Shown here piece after piece: positions 27,537-38,860 of a stretch of 64,000 bases of DNA (the first letter of the stretch is position 1; every line of letters begins with the position of its first letter). A program made the position numbers and the translations under genes. The stretch is from the NCBI GenBank assembly GCA_963781785.1, contig CAWAHD010000001.1:2356001-2420000 (forward strand), written 5' to 3'. Source of the stretch: CAWAHD01 sp963781785 (GTDB lineage: Bacteria; Planctomycetota; Planctomycetia; Isosphaerales; Isosphaeraceae). Under the pieces are notes generated by a model. That model saw only the letters and a program-made list of their open reading frames with translations. It did no database searches and had not been told where the DNA came from.

Positions 27537-30176
27537 ATGAACCGAACAAGCGAGAAGTCTCGTACCAGCCACCCTGCTGCCGACCGGGTCGTCGCGCGCC
27601 TCTTCACGCTGGCGATTGTCATTGTCTCGGTAACAGCCCGGGCCGAGCCTGCCGAGGAAAAAGCTCCGTTTCGGCCGCCGGCCGTACCCCTGGTGACGAG
27701 CGACCCGTACCTGAGCGTCTGGTCGATGGCTGACCGCCTGACCGACGACGCCACCCGGCACTGGACGCGGCGCCCACATCCCCTCGGCAGCATGATCCGG
27801 GTCGATGACCGAACGTATCGGCTGATGGGCAACGAGCCCAGGAACGTCGCTCCGCTTGCCCAGGCCGGGGTGAAGGTGTTGCCGACAAGAACCATCTACG
27901 ACTTTGAAGACGCACAGGTTCACGTGAGGTTGACGTTCATGACGCCGGCATTGCCCGACAATCTCGACGTATTAGCGCGGCCGCTGACTTATCTGACTTG
28001 GGATGTCCGGTCGGTTGACGGAGCGGGGCACGCCGTCTCGATCTTTAGCTCGGCAAGCGCGCTCCTGGCGGTCAACGATCCGGGCCAGCAGGTGACGTGG
28101 TCGCGCGAATCGGGCGACGGCTTGACGGTGCTGCGTGCCGGGAGCGCGGACCAGACTCTGCTTCAGCCGGCCGGCGACGGCGTGCGGATCAACTGGGGAT
28201 ACCTTTACGCGGCGGCCCCGGCGGCCGTTTCCACGGCGGCTGCGGGCGAATTTGGGACTCTGGCCCAGAGGTTCGTGCAAGGGGGAAAGCTGCCGCTGGA
28301 GGACGATGAGCGGAAGCCGCGTCCCGCCGCGGACAAGGAACCGGTGCTGGCGTTTGCATTCGACCTGGGCACGGTGCGATCGGACTTTGTCTCGCGGAAC
28401 CTGATGCTCGCCTATGACGAGATCTACGCGATCAAGTTTCTGGGGCGGAAACTGCGGCCGTACTGGCGAAGAAACGGGGCGACGACGATGGACCTGCTCC
28501 GGTTGGCCGAGCACGGCCGTGCCGATCTGGTGCGGCTCTGCCAGCGGTTTGACAACGATCTGATGGCCGATCTTGAGCGGGTCGGCGGCGCGCGTTATGC
28601 CGCGATGGCCGCGCTCGCGTACCGCCAGGCCCTGGCCGGCTGCGGGCTCGCGGCCGACGCCAGCGGCCAGCCGCTCTTCTTCACCAAGGAAAACAGCAGC
28701 AATGGCTGCATCGCCACGGTCGACGTGATCTACCCGGCCGCTCCCCAGTTTCTCCTGATGGGGCCGGCCTATGCCAAGGCGCTCGTTGCTCCGGCCTTGA
28801 TCTATAGCACGTCGCCCAACTGGAAGTTTCCGTTTGCACCGCACGATGTCGGTGTTTATCCGCAGGCCAACGGCCAGGTTTATGCCGGCGGAGAGAATTC
28901 GACGAACGAAGCCGATATGATGCCCGTCGAAGAGAGCGCCAACTTGATTTTGCTGTGCGCCGCCATTGCCAGGATGGAGGGGAACGCCGATTTCTCGGCC
29001 CCGTGGTGGCCGCAGCTCTCGCGCTGGGAGGCTTATCTCGAGAAGTACGGCAAGGACCCCGAGAACCAGCTCTGCACCGACGATTTCATGGGTCATCTGG
29101 CCCATAATGCGAACCTGTCGGTCAAGGCCATCCTGGCGATCGCCGCTTACGGCCGGCTTTGTGAGCTGCGCGGCGATCCCTTGGCCGGCGGCAAGTTTAC
29201 GAAGCTGGCGCGAATATGCCCGGCACTGGATGGAAGCTGCCGGAGACGGCACCCACTATCGCATCGCCTTTGACAAGCCCGGCACCTGGAGCCAGAAATA
29301 TAACTTGATCTGGGACAAGCTGCTGGGACTGGACATTTTCCCCGCCGCCGTCGCCCGCAAGGAGGTCGCGTTTTACAAGTCGATGATCCAGCCATACGGC
29401 CTCCCTCTCGATTCGAGAACCCAGCTCACCAAGACCGATTGGTGCGCCTGGAGCGCCACGCTGGCCGACAACCGGGAAGACTTCGAGAAAATCATGTCAC
29501 CGATTTATGATTATTTGAACGTGACGACCGCCCGGCTGCCGTTTGTGGATTCGTACCAGACCGACGATCCCAAAAGCGGCGGAATGCGCGCCCGGCCGGT
29601 GATCGGCGGCCTGTTCATCAAGATGCTGGATGACGCCGCCACCTGGAAAAAATGGTCGAGCCGCGATCACACGGTGATTGGCCCGTTCGCCAAGGCGCCC
29701 GGCCGCCCCGGATCACCGAAATCGTGGCGACCTCGCAAGAACGGCCTGCGACCTGGCGGTATACCTTCAACAAGCCGGCCGACGACTGGACGAAGCCCGG
29801 CTATGACGATCGCGACTGGAAAGAGGGCCCGGGCGGCTTCGGCACCAAAGGCACGCCGGGGGCCGTCGTCCGCACCATCTGGAACAGCCCCGACATCTGG
29901 CTGCGTCGTGAGATCACTCTGCCCGCGGCGATCGAGCCTTCGCGCCTCCAGCTCGCGGTGTATCACGACGAGGATGCCCAGATCTACCTGGACGGCGTGC
30001 TGGCTGCAAGCGAACCGGGCTATGTGACCAGCTACCAGACGGTGGAGATTCGCCAGGCCGCGCAAGAGCGCCTGAAGCCGGGTGCGAAGCTTGTGCTGGC
30101 CGTGCATTGTCATCAAACGGGGGGCGGCCAGGGTGTCGACCTAGGCCTGGTGGACGTTGTCGAAAGCGATCGCTAA
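27537..30176 (+). CDS. Glutaminase A-like DUF4965/DUF5127/DUF1793 exported protein (two frame breaks)
   Basis: About 880 residues. The N-terminal signal (LFTLAIVIVSVTARA) is followed by VPLVTSDPYLSVWS and the sandwich domain with PLTYLTWDVRSVDG. The alpha-toroid part has RNLMLAYDEIYAIKFLGRKL, FFTKENSSNGCIATVDVIYP, ENSTNEADMMPVEESANLI and FMGHLAHNANLSVKAI. A C-terminal beta-domain ends LAVHCHQTGGGQGVDLGLVD. Frames change at the GCGCG of 29208-29212 (restoring GC gives KLAREYARHW) and at the CCCC of 29706-29709 (one C short). Fungal relatives are glutaminases; bacterial members are mostly uncharacterised hydrolases. The start follows GAGGAG. Confidence 0.8.
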
Positions 30177-30268
30177 AGTGCCGCCGCACGCATGGTCGAC
30201 AATATGACAACTAACGCTTGCCGAATAATTTCGGATGATTTCATGGTTAAGTTTCTGAGATTTCGATC

Positions 30269-30850
30269 GTGACGCCCACCTCCGTGAGCCTCCTCGATCG
30301 CCTCAAGGCGGCGCGTCCCGATGACTCGGATTGGAACCGGTTCGAGGCTCTGTATCGACCGTTGATCCGCCGCTGGATCGGGCGGATTCCGGGGCTGGGC
30401 AGTGAAGTCGACGACATCAGCCAGGAGGTGCTGCTGGTTCTGGTTCGCGAGATTCCCGGCTTCGAGCGCGAGCGCGAAGGTTCATTCCGCGCCTGGCTCC
30501 GCGGGGTCACCGTGAATCGGGTCCGGGTTTACAGACGGCAGCGCTACAGGCAGCCCGCCGCCCTGGCGGACCAGACCGACGGCTTTCTGGATCAGATGGC
30601 CGACTCGAACAGCTTGCTCGCCAAAGAGTGCGACCAGGAACACGACAAGCACATCTGCGACACCTTGCTGGCGGCGGTTCGGCCCGATTTCACCCAGTCG
30701 AGCTGGGACGCCTTTCAGCAGTTCGCGCTGGAAGGGCGCCCGGCGGCTGACGTGGCTCGTGGGCTGAAAATGACCGTCAACGCCGTGATCAAGGCCAAGG
30801 GCCGTGTCCTCAGCCGGCTCCGCCAGGAAGCGGGCGGGCTTCTGGAGTGA
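30269..30850 (+). CDS. ECF-type RNA polymerase sigma factor
   Basis: A 193-residue sigma factor of the planctomycete type, GTG start. Region 2 is WNRFEALYRPLIRRWI with VDDISQEVLLVLVREIPGF (core binding and -10 recognition). Region 4 is near SSWDAFQQFALEGRPAADVA, with the DNA-reading helix in KMTVNAVIKAKGRVLSRLRQ. No anti-sigma gene follows; the next genes (FHA protein, kinase with a zinc-finger-like N-terminus) run in the opposite direction, the FHA gene ending 20 bp away. Such sigma factors often sit beside large kinases in this phylum, which hints at a phosphorylation-linked circuit. Confidence 0.88.
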   Translation: MTPTSVSLLDRLKAARPDDSDWNRFEALYRPLIRRWIGRIPGLGSEVDDISQEVLLVLVREIPGFEREREGSFRAWLRGVTVNRVRVYRRQRYRQPAALADQTDGFLDQMADSNSLLAKECDQEHDKHICDTLLAAVRPDFTQSSWDAFQQFALEGRPAADVARGLKMTVNAVIKAKGRVLSRLRQEAGGLLE

Positions 30851-30870
30851 TTCTGGATCGTTCGTGGCGA

Positions 30871-31752
30871 TCACCTCACCCTGAGCTGGAAACGCTGCTC
30901 GCCGATCTGAAACTGGGCGAGCGACTCGACGGTGATCTGCGGCATGCGCACCCACAGCCCGTTCTGGGTCTTGTTGTTTTCGGCGTGCCATATACCGCTT
31001 GCCTTGCGGTACACCCGGACATGCCGCGGCTCGCAGAACGGGTCATTGGGGCGGCAGATTGCACAGGCCGGGTCGGTGCCGATCCAGTACTCGGCCTTGG
31101 CGAGCAGAACTCGGTTGCCGATTTCGTGACCGAGCACCTCCGTCAGGGCGGGCGGCCGGCCGGGCGTACTGGCGTCGGCCCAGCCATGAGTCTGGGAGAA
31201 GTCCGGTTCGCCGGCGCCCTGGTCGGTCGTCGCACCGCCGCCAAATTGGGGAGCGTCGAACTGGTAGCGCCCGCTGCCGACCAGGAATTCGGCCCGATCG
31301 GCCAGGCGCCGTCCGGCTCACGCGGACGAACAGCCCGTGGGTGCTCTGAAGGTCGGTGACGACCCAGCGGTGATGGACTCCGCCGATCGTCTGCAAGGTG
31401 ATCTCGACGTGACGGGCCGAGATCCGGCCGTCGATGGGGATGCAGAGGTCGCCCTCGGTGCGGCCGATCACGAACCGATGGCTGCGAATGCGGATGACCT
31501 CGCCGTCCGTCTTGCCGTCGTCACACACGGTGAGCATGGCGACCTTTGGTCGGGCCAGCGGCCGATACGGGATCGCCGGGCGGACCGGCGCGGCCTCGGG
31601 ACCGAGGCGCGGATCGTTTCCGTCGCCGGTTTCGGCTGCCCCCCCTGGGTCTCGTGCAGAGACTGCATCAGGATCATCTCGACTGTGTTGCCCGTAGGCT
31701 CGGGCGGAGTGCCGGCGGGCTCCGGCTGAGACGGTTTCGGTGATCGGGCCAT
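30871..31752 (-). CDS. Twin FHA-domain protein (three frame breaks)
   Basis: Reading through three frames gives about 293 residues. A Pro-rich N-terminus precedes FHA domain 1 (RFVIGRTEGDLCIPIDGRIS, then RHVEITLQ and STHGLFVRVS). A linker follows, then a second FHA-like domain (AEYWIGTDPACAICRPNDPF, then PRHVRVYRKASG and NGLWVRMPQI). Breaks lie at the GGG of 31598-31600 and of 31146-31148 (each one base short), and at the GCGC of 31306-31309. FHA domains bind phosphothreonine peptides, and a Ser/Thr kinase gene lies 120 bp upstream on the same strand, so this is a plausible reader of that kinase's targets. Confidence 0.7.
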
Positions 31753-31872
31753 GAGTGATACCCCTCTCATGTTCTTGCGGAAAGCACGTGTCCCCGGAAT
31801 GGGCCGCTTTGATCGACAACAATCTTGCCGGCCACCGCCATGACAGCGCACCTGACCCGTCCGACGGGCCGT

Positions 31873-34800
31873 TCACGGCAGCCTGGCGTAGAGCACGATG
31901 TTCGCCGCGATCTTCATCGCGCTTTCATGGGTATACCCCTTGCAATATCTGCCGCTGTGCCGCTCCAGGGCGCAGCCGATGTCGTGCTTCGAGTAGGCGA
32001 TCACCCAGTGGTTATCGATCTTCACTCCTTCAAGCTGGGGCGGACCATGGCCGCCTCCCGCCGCGACTGTGAACTGAACGTCTGGCAGATCAAAGCCGAC
32101 CTTGGTTGTAAAGAGCTCGTCCTCGCGCGGGATCGGCACGAGCGGATTGTTGGGCAGAAGCTCGGCGGCGAACCGGCGAAACGCGACGTCGAACGCCGGA
32201 CTGCCGCAGGCGGCGTCGGCGAAGATCATCCCGCCCCCGGGCACGAGATACTTGCGCAGGCGCGTCTTGGTCGTCCTTGCTCAATGACAAGCCAGCGCGG
32301 CCGTGGACGTAGATCAACGGGTAGTCGATCAATTTTGGATCACGGGGGAACACATTTTTCTGGGTAATCATGACATCCAACTTGAGCGGGGCTTTGCGGA
32401 GAAGTTCCATCACGCTGGGGATTGCCTGGGGGGCGATGTTCCAGTCGCCGGCATGAATGAGCTTGGCGACGCGAAGCGCCTTTGGCTTGGGTGCATCATC
32501 CGTGAAGGTGTGCACTTCGCGAATGGTGAGCTTGTCGGCCGGTATTTCGCCCTCGGTCGCATAGTCGATGATGTTCTGGCCGGCCTTGATGGCCCGGATG
32601 ACCAGCGGGTTCGCCGAGCTGTGGTCGGATTGGTTCCAGTAGCACGAGAGATCCCGCGGAGAATAGATGACCGCCGTGCGATAGCCGTACTCAATCCCCC
32701 AGAGCGGATGCGATTCGGGCGAAAGCAGGTGCTTGGCCCGCCAGACCGGATGATCTTCAGGGAGCGGACGCAGCCGGGAGTCCTCTTCCGGAAACACCTC
32801 TTTGACGAGCCGCCGGAATCCCTGGTCGAACTCCGGCTTGCCGCAACAGGCGTCGGCGAAGATGAAACCACCCTGTTCGACGTAGTGGCGGAGGTTCTGC
32901 CTGGCCTTCGCCGAGAATTCCGGGGTCTGGTGGCCGTTCAAGAACAAGATGGGGGCCTCGAGCAGCTCCGGAACCGTAACGGTGCCGGGATCGACGACCT
33001 GCCAGGTCACCATGTGCTTCCAATCACGAGAAACGATGTTCACGAGATTTCGGACGTCGTCGGGGTCGTTGTTCCAGTCGCTGGCCGGGCCATGGCGGAG
33101 CTTCTTGATCAACACGGGTGCCCGCCCCTTGGCCAGGAACAAGAGCGCGAAGCTCGTCGCCACGACATCGTTTTCCTGGCCGAACCCGCGCCAGAACCCC
33201 GCTTCCTTGTTCTGCTGGCGGACCAGTTCCTCCGCACCTTGGCGATACCAGTCGTGCTGGCCGAATGACCGCACGCCCGACAGCCGGGCGGCGCGCTCCA
33301 GACCGTAAAGATAGTAATACTTCCACTGCTGGCCCTGACTGACATTCTCGTCGACCCGGAAGTGGTTGGCCAACCAATCGATTCCTCTCTCGACGTTGCG
33401 GTTGACTGTCCACCTTCCGCAGCTCTTTATTTCCTCGCCTTGAAGGTACTCCTGGCCCTGGTATCGACCACGTTCCGAGACGATCAAGCTGGAAACGCCA
33501 GCACAGGTCATCGTCGCGGTCGAGTCTTTGAAATCGGCGTTATACGCCCAACCTCCGTCGCCCTTCTGGCTCTTCATCCAGTGGGAGGCCGCCAGTTGCC
33601 AGACCTCCGGCTTCACGGGGACACCTGCCTCGCTGGCGGCGAACAGGCCAAGAAGTGCGTATTGCGTATTTGAGTTGTCGGCGGGCTTACCGCGCGTGGG
33701 GTCATCGTATGTCCACGCGCCTGGCCACGGCTGCGGATCGCCCGGTCGGATCTGGGCACGCTGGAGCCAATCGGCGTTGGCCGCGATCCGCACTTGGTTG
33801 CGCACTGGGTCGACGGCGGAGAAGACCATGGTTTGCAGCGAAATCGCGTAAGTGCTGTGAAGGTCAAGAGGCCCGAACCCGCGGAGGAAATCGCATGCCT
33901 TGCGAGTCGCGGGTGAGTCAGGCTTCTCGCCGGCGGCGAGCAGGGCCAGGGTGGCGAGGCTGGTGACACCGGTCCGGGCGTTGTTTTCGATGTCGGCCCA
34001 CGAGCCGTCGCCACGCTGGAGCCCCCTCAGGTAACGCACCCCCGCTCCGGTGGCGTGCTCCACTTGTTCACCAAGCGGCGAGAGACGAGGCTCCGGCGCG
34101 TTCGCGAGCAGTTTTGCCATCTCGCTGCCGGGAACCCATGGCTGCCGCGGGGGCGGCGGGGTCGGTGTCTTTCCGGCCGTGATGGGTGGCGCTCCAGGTG
34201 CCTTCGGCGACGACGCCGGACTCGCCGGATCCTTTTGCTTGGACGCGAAGGCGTCCGGTGAGGTCGGAGGGGCATCCGCTGGTGAAGCGGAACGCGCCGG
34301 CTCTGGCAAGCTGCGCGGATCCCTTTTGGCTGGAGCGCTCCCGGCCTCTCTCGCTGCGAGGCGTTGCGTGCGTTCGTCGATCGTTTTGAGACGACCCCAA
34401 GTGATGAACAGAATCACGGCAACAACCAGGACTGCGGCGATCCCCGCCGCGACGGCGACCGCGAGCCGGAGCCGGCGCGGCTGCTTGCCAACCGGCTGCG
34501 CCGCGGTGGAGACTCCGGCCGAATCCTCTGCCGTTTCCGCGAAGTCGATCAGGCTTGACCACGTACCGGCCGTCGAATCCGCGCCGGCCGCTGTGGCGGG
34601 TTGGCTCATCCCGGGCGCGGCGGCGCCGGCATCGGGCGCGACGCCTGGAAAGAACTCATCGCTCAGGGACACCGACGCCCCTGACCGCTTCCTGAAGAAG
34701 GGCACCAGAGCCTTGGCAACTTCACCCGGGGTCTGGAACCGGCGGTCGGGCTTCTTGGCCATCATCTTGGACACCACCGCGGCCAGCTCGACCGGCACGT

Positions 34801-35841
34801 CCGGCCGGGCCAGGTTGAGCGGCATGGCGTCGGTCGAGCGGTGCGCGGCAAGAACGTCGGCGAGCTTCTTCGCCTGGAATGGAGGACGGCCGCTCAAGAG
34901 GTAATACAGTGTGCAGCCCAGGCTGTAGATGTCCGCCCGGATGTCGGCGTCTCGTGCGTCGACAATCTGCTCCGGGGCGATGAAGTCGGGCGTGCCCAGC
35001 ATCTGCCCGGCCAGCGTCAGGCCTCCGCCCGCCTTCAGATCAAGACTTGCATCGGGCGCCTCGAGGCCGAGTACCGCCTGCTCGCTGCCCGCCTTGGCCA
35101 GGCCGAAGTCGAGTACCTTGATCGCCGCGCGGCCCTCGGCGTGCGTGAGCATCAAGTTGCTCGGCTTGATGTCGCGGTGGACCATGCCCGCCTGGTGTGC
35201 GTGCTGCAAGCCCAGGGCCGCTTGGTGCACGAAGTAGCAGGCGTGCCCCACCGGCATCGGCCCCTTGGCCTTGACCATCCGCGCCAGGTCGAGACCATCG
35301 ACGTACTCCATGGCGAAGACCAGGCTCAGGCCAGCGCGGAAGGTGGTGTAGCCGGTGACGATGTTGGGGTGGCGCAGCCGGGCGACCGCCCGGATCTCGC
35401 GGAGGAACCTGTCGCGGACGCCGGGTCGCTCGACGATGGCCGGTCCGACAATCTTGAGGACCTCGTCGCGGCCCATGATCCGGTTATGCACGTGAAACAC
35501 CCGGCCCATCCCGCCGCCGCCCAGCTCCCGCACGATCTCATAATCGGCGTTATCGGCCAGCTCGGGGGGGAGAGTGCCGGCTGGCGGCCGAACCCGCCGC
35601 GGCGCGGGGCGCCGATAAACGACGCCCCGTCCGTCCGGCTGGCGGCGCCGCCGCCCAAAGTCCGGGCCTGGCGCAGACGTTCCACGAAGCTGTCAGAGGA
35701 GAGATCGGCGACCTGGCGCTGACAGTCCGGGCAGCCGTCCAGGTGCCGGCCGACGGCGTCGGCCACCTGGTCATCAAGCTTGCCCAGCCCGTAAGCCTGC
35801 AGGGTCTCGTCGGTCGGGTGGACGGTGCCGGCGGCGTCCAT
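31873..35841 (-). CDS. Ser/Thr protein kinase fused to prenyltransferase-type repeats and two DUF4159 domains (two frame breaks)
   Basis: About 1320 residues. Order: zinc-finger-like N-terminus (HPTDETLQAYGLGKLDD, HLDGCPDCQ); kinase with RELGGGGMGRVF, the VHRDIKPSNL catalytic loop, DFGLAKAG and FIAPEQI; membrane helix (LAVAVAAGIAAVLVVAVILF); Pro/Ala linker. Then come squalene-cyclase-like repeats (GVRYLRGLQRGDGSWADI, SHWMKSQKGDGGWAYN), DUF4159 copy 1 (QGGFIFADACCGKPEFDQGF) and copy 2 (GGMIFADAACGSPAFDVAFR). The 1147-residue stretch from kinase into copy 2 is one unbroken frame, so the fusion is not an artefact of the breaks. Breaks lie at the seven-G run 35564-35570 (one base short) and the GCGC near 32260-32264. 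The kinase faces the cytoplasm and the repeats the periplasm, if the single helix is right. Confidence 0.82.
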
Positions 35842-35956
35842 CGCACGATCTCCAGCTCGAGGTCGTCAGTTACGCGGGTCAGTCGGTGACTACAAGAGAA
35901 AGGCCGCGACGCCGCGGGACATGCCGCGAATCCGGAAGTTCAACCAAAAAAGTCGG

Positions 35957-38502
35957 TCAGATCCTCAGATTCCGGAAACCATGATACGGGGATTCACGGA
36001 GAAATGCACGAACGTGCCATCCGTGCTGGTGCGCCTGATCACCAGGCCGCCGGCGGGCTCTGTGTCGGGAGATCGCCACGACGCCGCAGGCGATCAGCCA
36101 GGCCACGACGGAAAACGCTGTGACGGCCGTTCCGGCGGTGAAGCCCGGCGGCCAGTAGTCGAGTGCAATCGTATGCCGGCCGGGCCACGGCAGCGGGATG
36201 ACCCGCTGGCAGCCGTTTCCCCGGAGGATCGGCGCACTCACGCCATCGACCTTGGCGGTCCAACCGGGCATCCAGGTATCCGCGACGACCAGAAGACCGG
36301 GGAAGCCGGTTGTCACCCGCAACACCGGATGGTCGGGATCGGTCGAGGTCCACTTCGCCCTGGTGAATGGCTGCCGTGGGCCTGCTGGAAGATCGCGGAA
36401 GGGATCGACGTCCATCAGCACCGAGACGCGGGGATCCGACCGGCGGAACTGGTCGGGCGTGAAGGAGTCGCCGTCAGGGACAATCGCCGCGCGTCCAACG
36501 ACATACGCCCGCGGTACCGCCGACGGATTGCGCTGGATCACGAAGCGAGCTCCACGCCAGGTTCCCTCGGCCGCCACCGGCCAGCCCGGGTCGGTCTCCA
36601 ACCGGTCAGAGACGAGGTACTCGACGCTCATCCTGTCGAGTACAGCCTGGCGGACTTCTCGTTGGAATTGTTCGACCGCCTGATTCATCGGCTGGTCCCG
36701 AAATGGGCGGCGCCGGGACGCGACGGGATAGAGCGTCTCGTAGAGCCTTGCCGCGTGACCGAGCTGGAAAACGTCGTTGACATTGGTCTTCTCGAAATCG
36801 TGGTCCAGAGCGTTCAAATCTCCATAAAACGCATCGCGCGCTTTGATTCGAAGCGGACCGGACGATCGCCGTTCCGCCTGGAGCTGCTGGAGTGATTCCG
36901 ACACGGGATCGGCGCCCTGGAACTGGCTGGCCGGGGCAATCTGGATCAGGGAATGGCCGTGAAAACCCAGCTCGGCGATGGCTAACAGACCGACGAGTCC
37001 GCCGGCGAGTCTGGGATTGTGCCGAGAAAGACGAAGAGACCCGATGACGAGAATTGCTGCGAATGCACCGAGCGTGACCGGGAAGCCGCCATCGTGAATG
37101 ACTCGCCTCGGCGCGGGCCGTGCGAGACTCGGGGGCGGGGCCCGATGCGCGGTCGATCGCACAAAGAGCGGTGAGCAAGATCGCCAGGACGAGCGCGGAG
37201 CGGATTGCAAACCTTCGCCAGGCAGCCTGCGAGCCCATCATGCTTTGCAGGGTCTGTATCCCCAGCCCGGCGAGGACCGCTGCGCCCAGGTTCGCCAGGA
37301 ACAGCGAGCGCGCCGGCACGCGGAACCAGCTCACGCCGGGTACCAGGTGATAGAGCGCTCTGTAGAAACCGAGCTGGGGACCACACGCAAACCAGACGGC
37401 CAGACCGACGAGTACGAGCCATCCGCGCACCAGTTTTCTCCGGGGATGCCGGCAAGCCGCCACGACTGCGAGAATCAACGGCACCAGGCCGATCGAGAAG
37501 ACCGTTTCCCAGTAGTTATCCCGGCCGAAGTAGTCGGCCGGTCCGCCCAGCGCGGTCGGATCGAGCAGTTGAAACCCGTTGAGAGGCTCCAGGTGATACC
37601 TCCGGGGGATCGCGTCGGCGGAGGCAGGACTCCGGCTGCTCAGGAGCCAGGGCCGGACGGCGAGCTGGGGGATTGCTTCGACGGCAGCCAGACCGATGGA
37701 AAAGCCAAGCACACCGGCTCCGAGCAGCAGCTTGAGAGCCGCAAGGCGCAGACCCTTTGCGCCAGCTCGTCGCGGCATCCGCCAGGCACCACGCCGAAAG
37801 TGCCACGACGAGGAGGAGCCATTCCTGCGGATGGCCCGCCAGGTCGGTGAGCGCCAGGATGGGTGGCAGGAAAAGAAGCCCGAACGAGCGGCCAGCCCGC
37901 GCCCGGCTGTAGCACCAGAAAGCCCAGGGATACCAGCAGGCCCCCCACACGTGCGGGTAATGACCCTCGAACGTGTGGGCCAGCAGGAATGGCGACGCCT
38001 GGTATACGGCGGCGGCGACTGTCGCCGCCAGCCTCCCCTGCGCGGCCGACCGCATCAAAACGTAAACGCCGAGGCTTCCCCACAGCAGATGGCCGATCGT
38101 CAACCAGCCGAGTGCGGACGTGCTGCCGGACCACCACACGGCCCAGACAGGCGGATAAAACATCCCCGCTTGAGGGTTGCCCACGAGCGGGCGTCCGCCG
38201 AACCCGCGGGCGTCCCAGAGCGGCGAGTGCCCATGCCGGGCAATCGCGCGGGTGATCGAGAGGTGGTGCGGCAGAAACAGGAACGTGAGATCGTTGCCGA
38301 GCGGGCGCGGCTCGCCCTGGTTCGCGTGATCGACGCTGGGCCGGCGGCCGTCGACGATCAACCCCGACGGAACAGCGACAAGCCCGGCGAAAGAGACCAG
38401 AACAAGTACAACCAGAGCCGCCACGGGGGCTGCTGTCGCTGGCACCCACCGTGGGCAAAGGCGGCTCATCAATGGATCGTGCTTGAGGCTGCGAAACGGC
38501 AA
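35957..38502 (-). CDS. YfhO-family polytopic membrane protein (two frame breaks)
   Basis: Three frames join into one membrane protein of about 845 residues. The N-terminal part has a first helix (VAALVVLVLVSFAGLVAVP), the acidic loop PLGNDLTFLFLPHH and NPQAGMFYPPVWAVWWSGS. Middle: LNGFQLLDPTALGGPADYFG and LVPGVSWFRVPARSLFLANL. C-terminal soluble domain: VSVEYLVSD-like region, PRAYVVGRA and WMPGWTAKVDG, ending in a helix. Breaks lie at the GCGC of 37759-37762 and 37111-37114. YfhO proteins are GT-C-like and linked to glycosylation of lipoteichoic acid or surface glycans. The next genes upstream (GT4, flippase) fit a surface-polysaccharide role. Confidence 0.8.
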
Positions 38503-38520
38503 GGTCCCTGGTGCTCCATC

Positions 38521-38820
38521 GTAGGTCAGGCTTTCCAGCCTGACGATTGCGTAGGTCAGGCTTTCTAGCCTGACGATTGCGTAGGTCAGGCTTTCCAGCC
38601 TGACAATTGCGTAGGTCAGGCTTTCCAGCCTGACAATTGCGTAGGTCAGGCTTTCCAGCCTGACGATTGCGTAGGTCAGGCTTTCCAGCCTGACAATTGC
38701 GTAGGTCGGGCTTTCCAGCCTGACAATTGCGTAGGTCGGGCTTTCCAGCCTGACAATTGCGTAGGTCGGGCTTTCCAGCCTGACACAAATCAGACGTCAG
38801 GCTAGAAAGCCTGACCTACG
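38521..38820. repeat. Tandem array of nine 30-bp hairpin units, closed by one inverted copy
   Basis: Nine exact-period 30-bp units start at 38521 and every 30 bp to 38761. Each contains the core GTCAGGCTTTCCAGCCTGAC, an 8-bp perfect stem around TTCC, preceded by GTAG and followed by ATTGC-type text. Units vary at single sites (T in unit 2, GGTCGGG in the last three). At 38796-38820 the core recurs in reverse orientation. The array lies between the YfhO and GT4 genes. The same core forms a second array at 50688-51060. Confidence 0.92.
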
Positions 38821-38860
38821 CATTTCCGTGGCCCCCCGTGGTTGCCTCTGGAGGCCGCAC

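Noticed and set aside
37640..38788. Long minus-strand frame with CQAGKPDLRN repeats as a repeat protein
   Set aside because: It is the translation of the 30-bp DNA repeat running into the YfhO gene in a wrong frame; the real protein lies in another frame there.
38521..38820. CRISPR array
   Set aside because: The repeat is continuous with a 30-bp period and there are no unique spacers; the same holds for 50688-51060. No cas genes are present.
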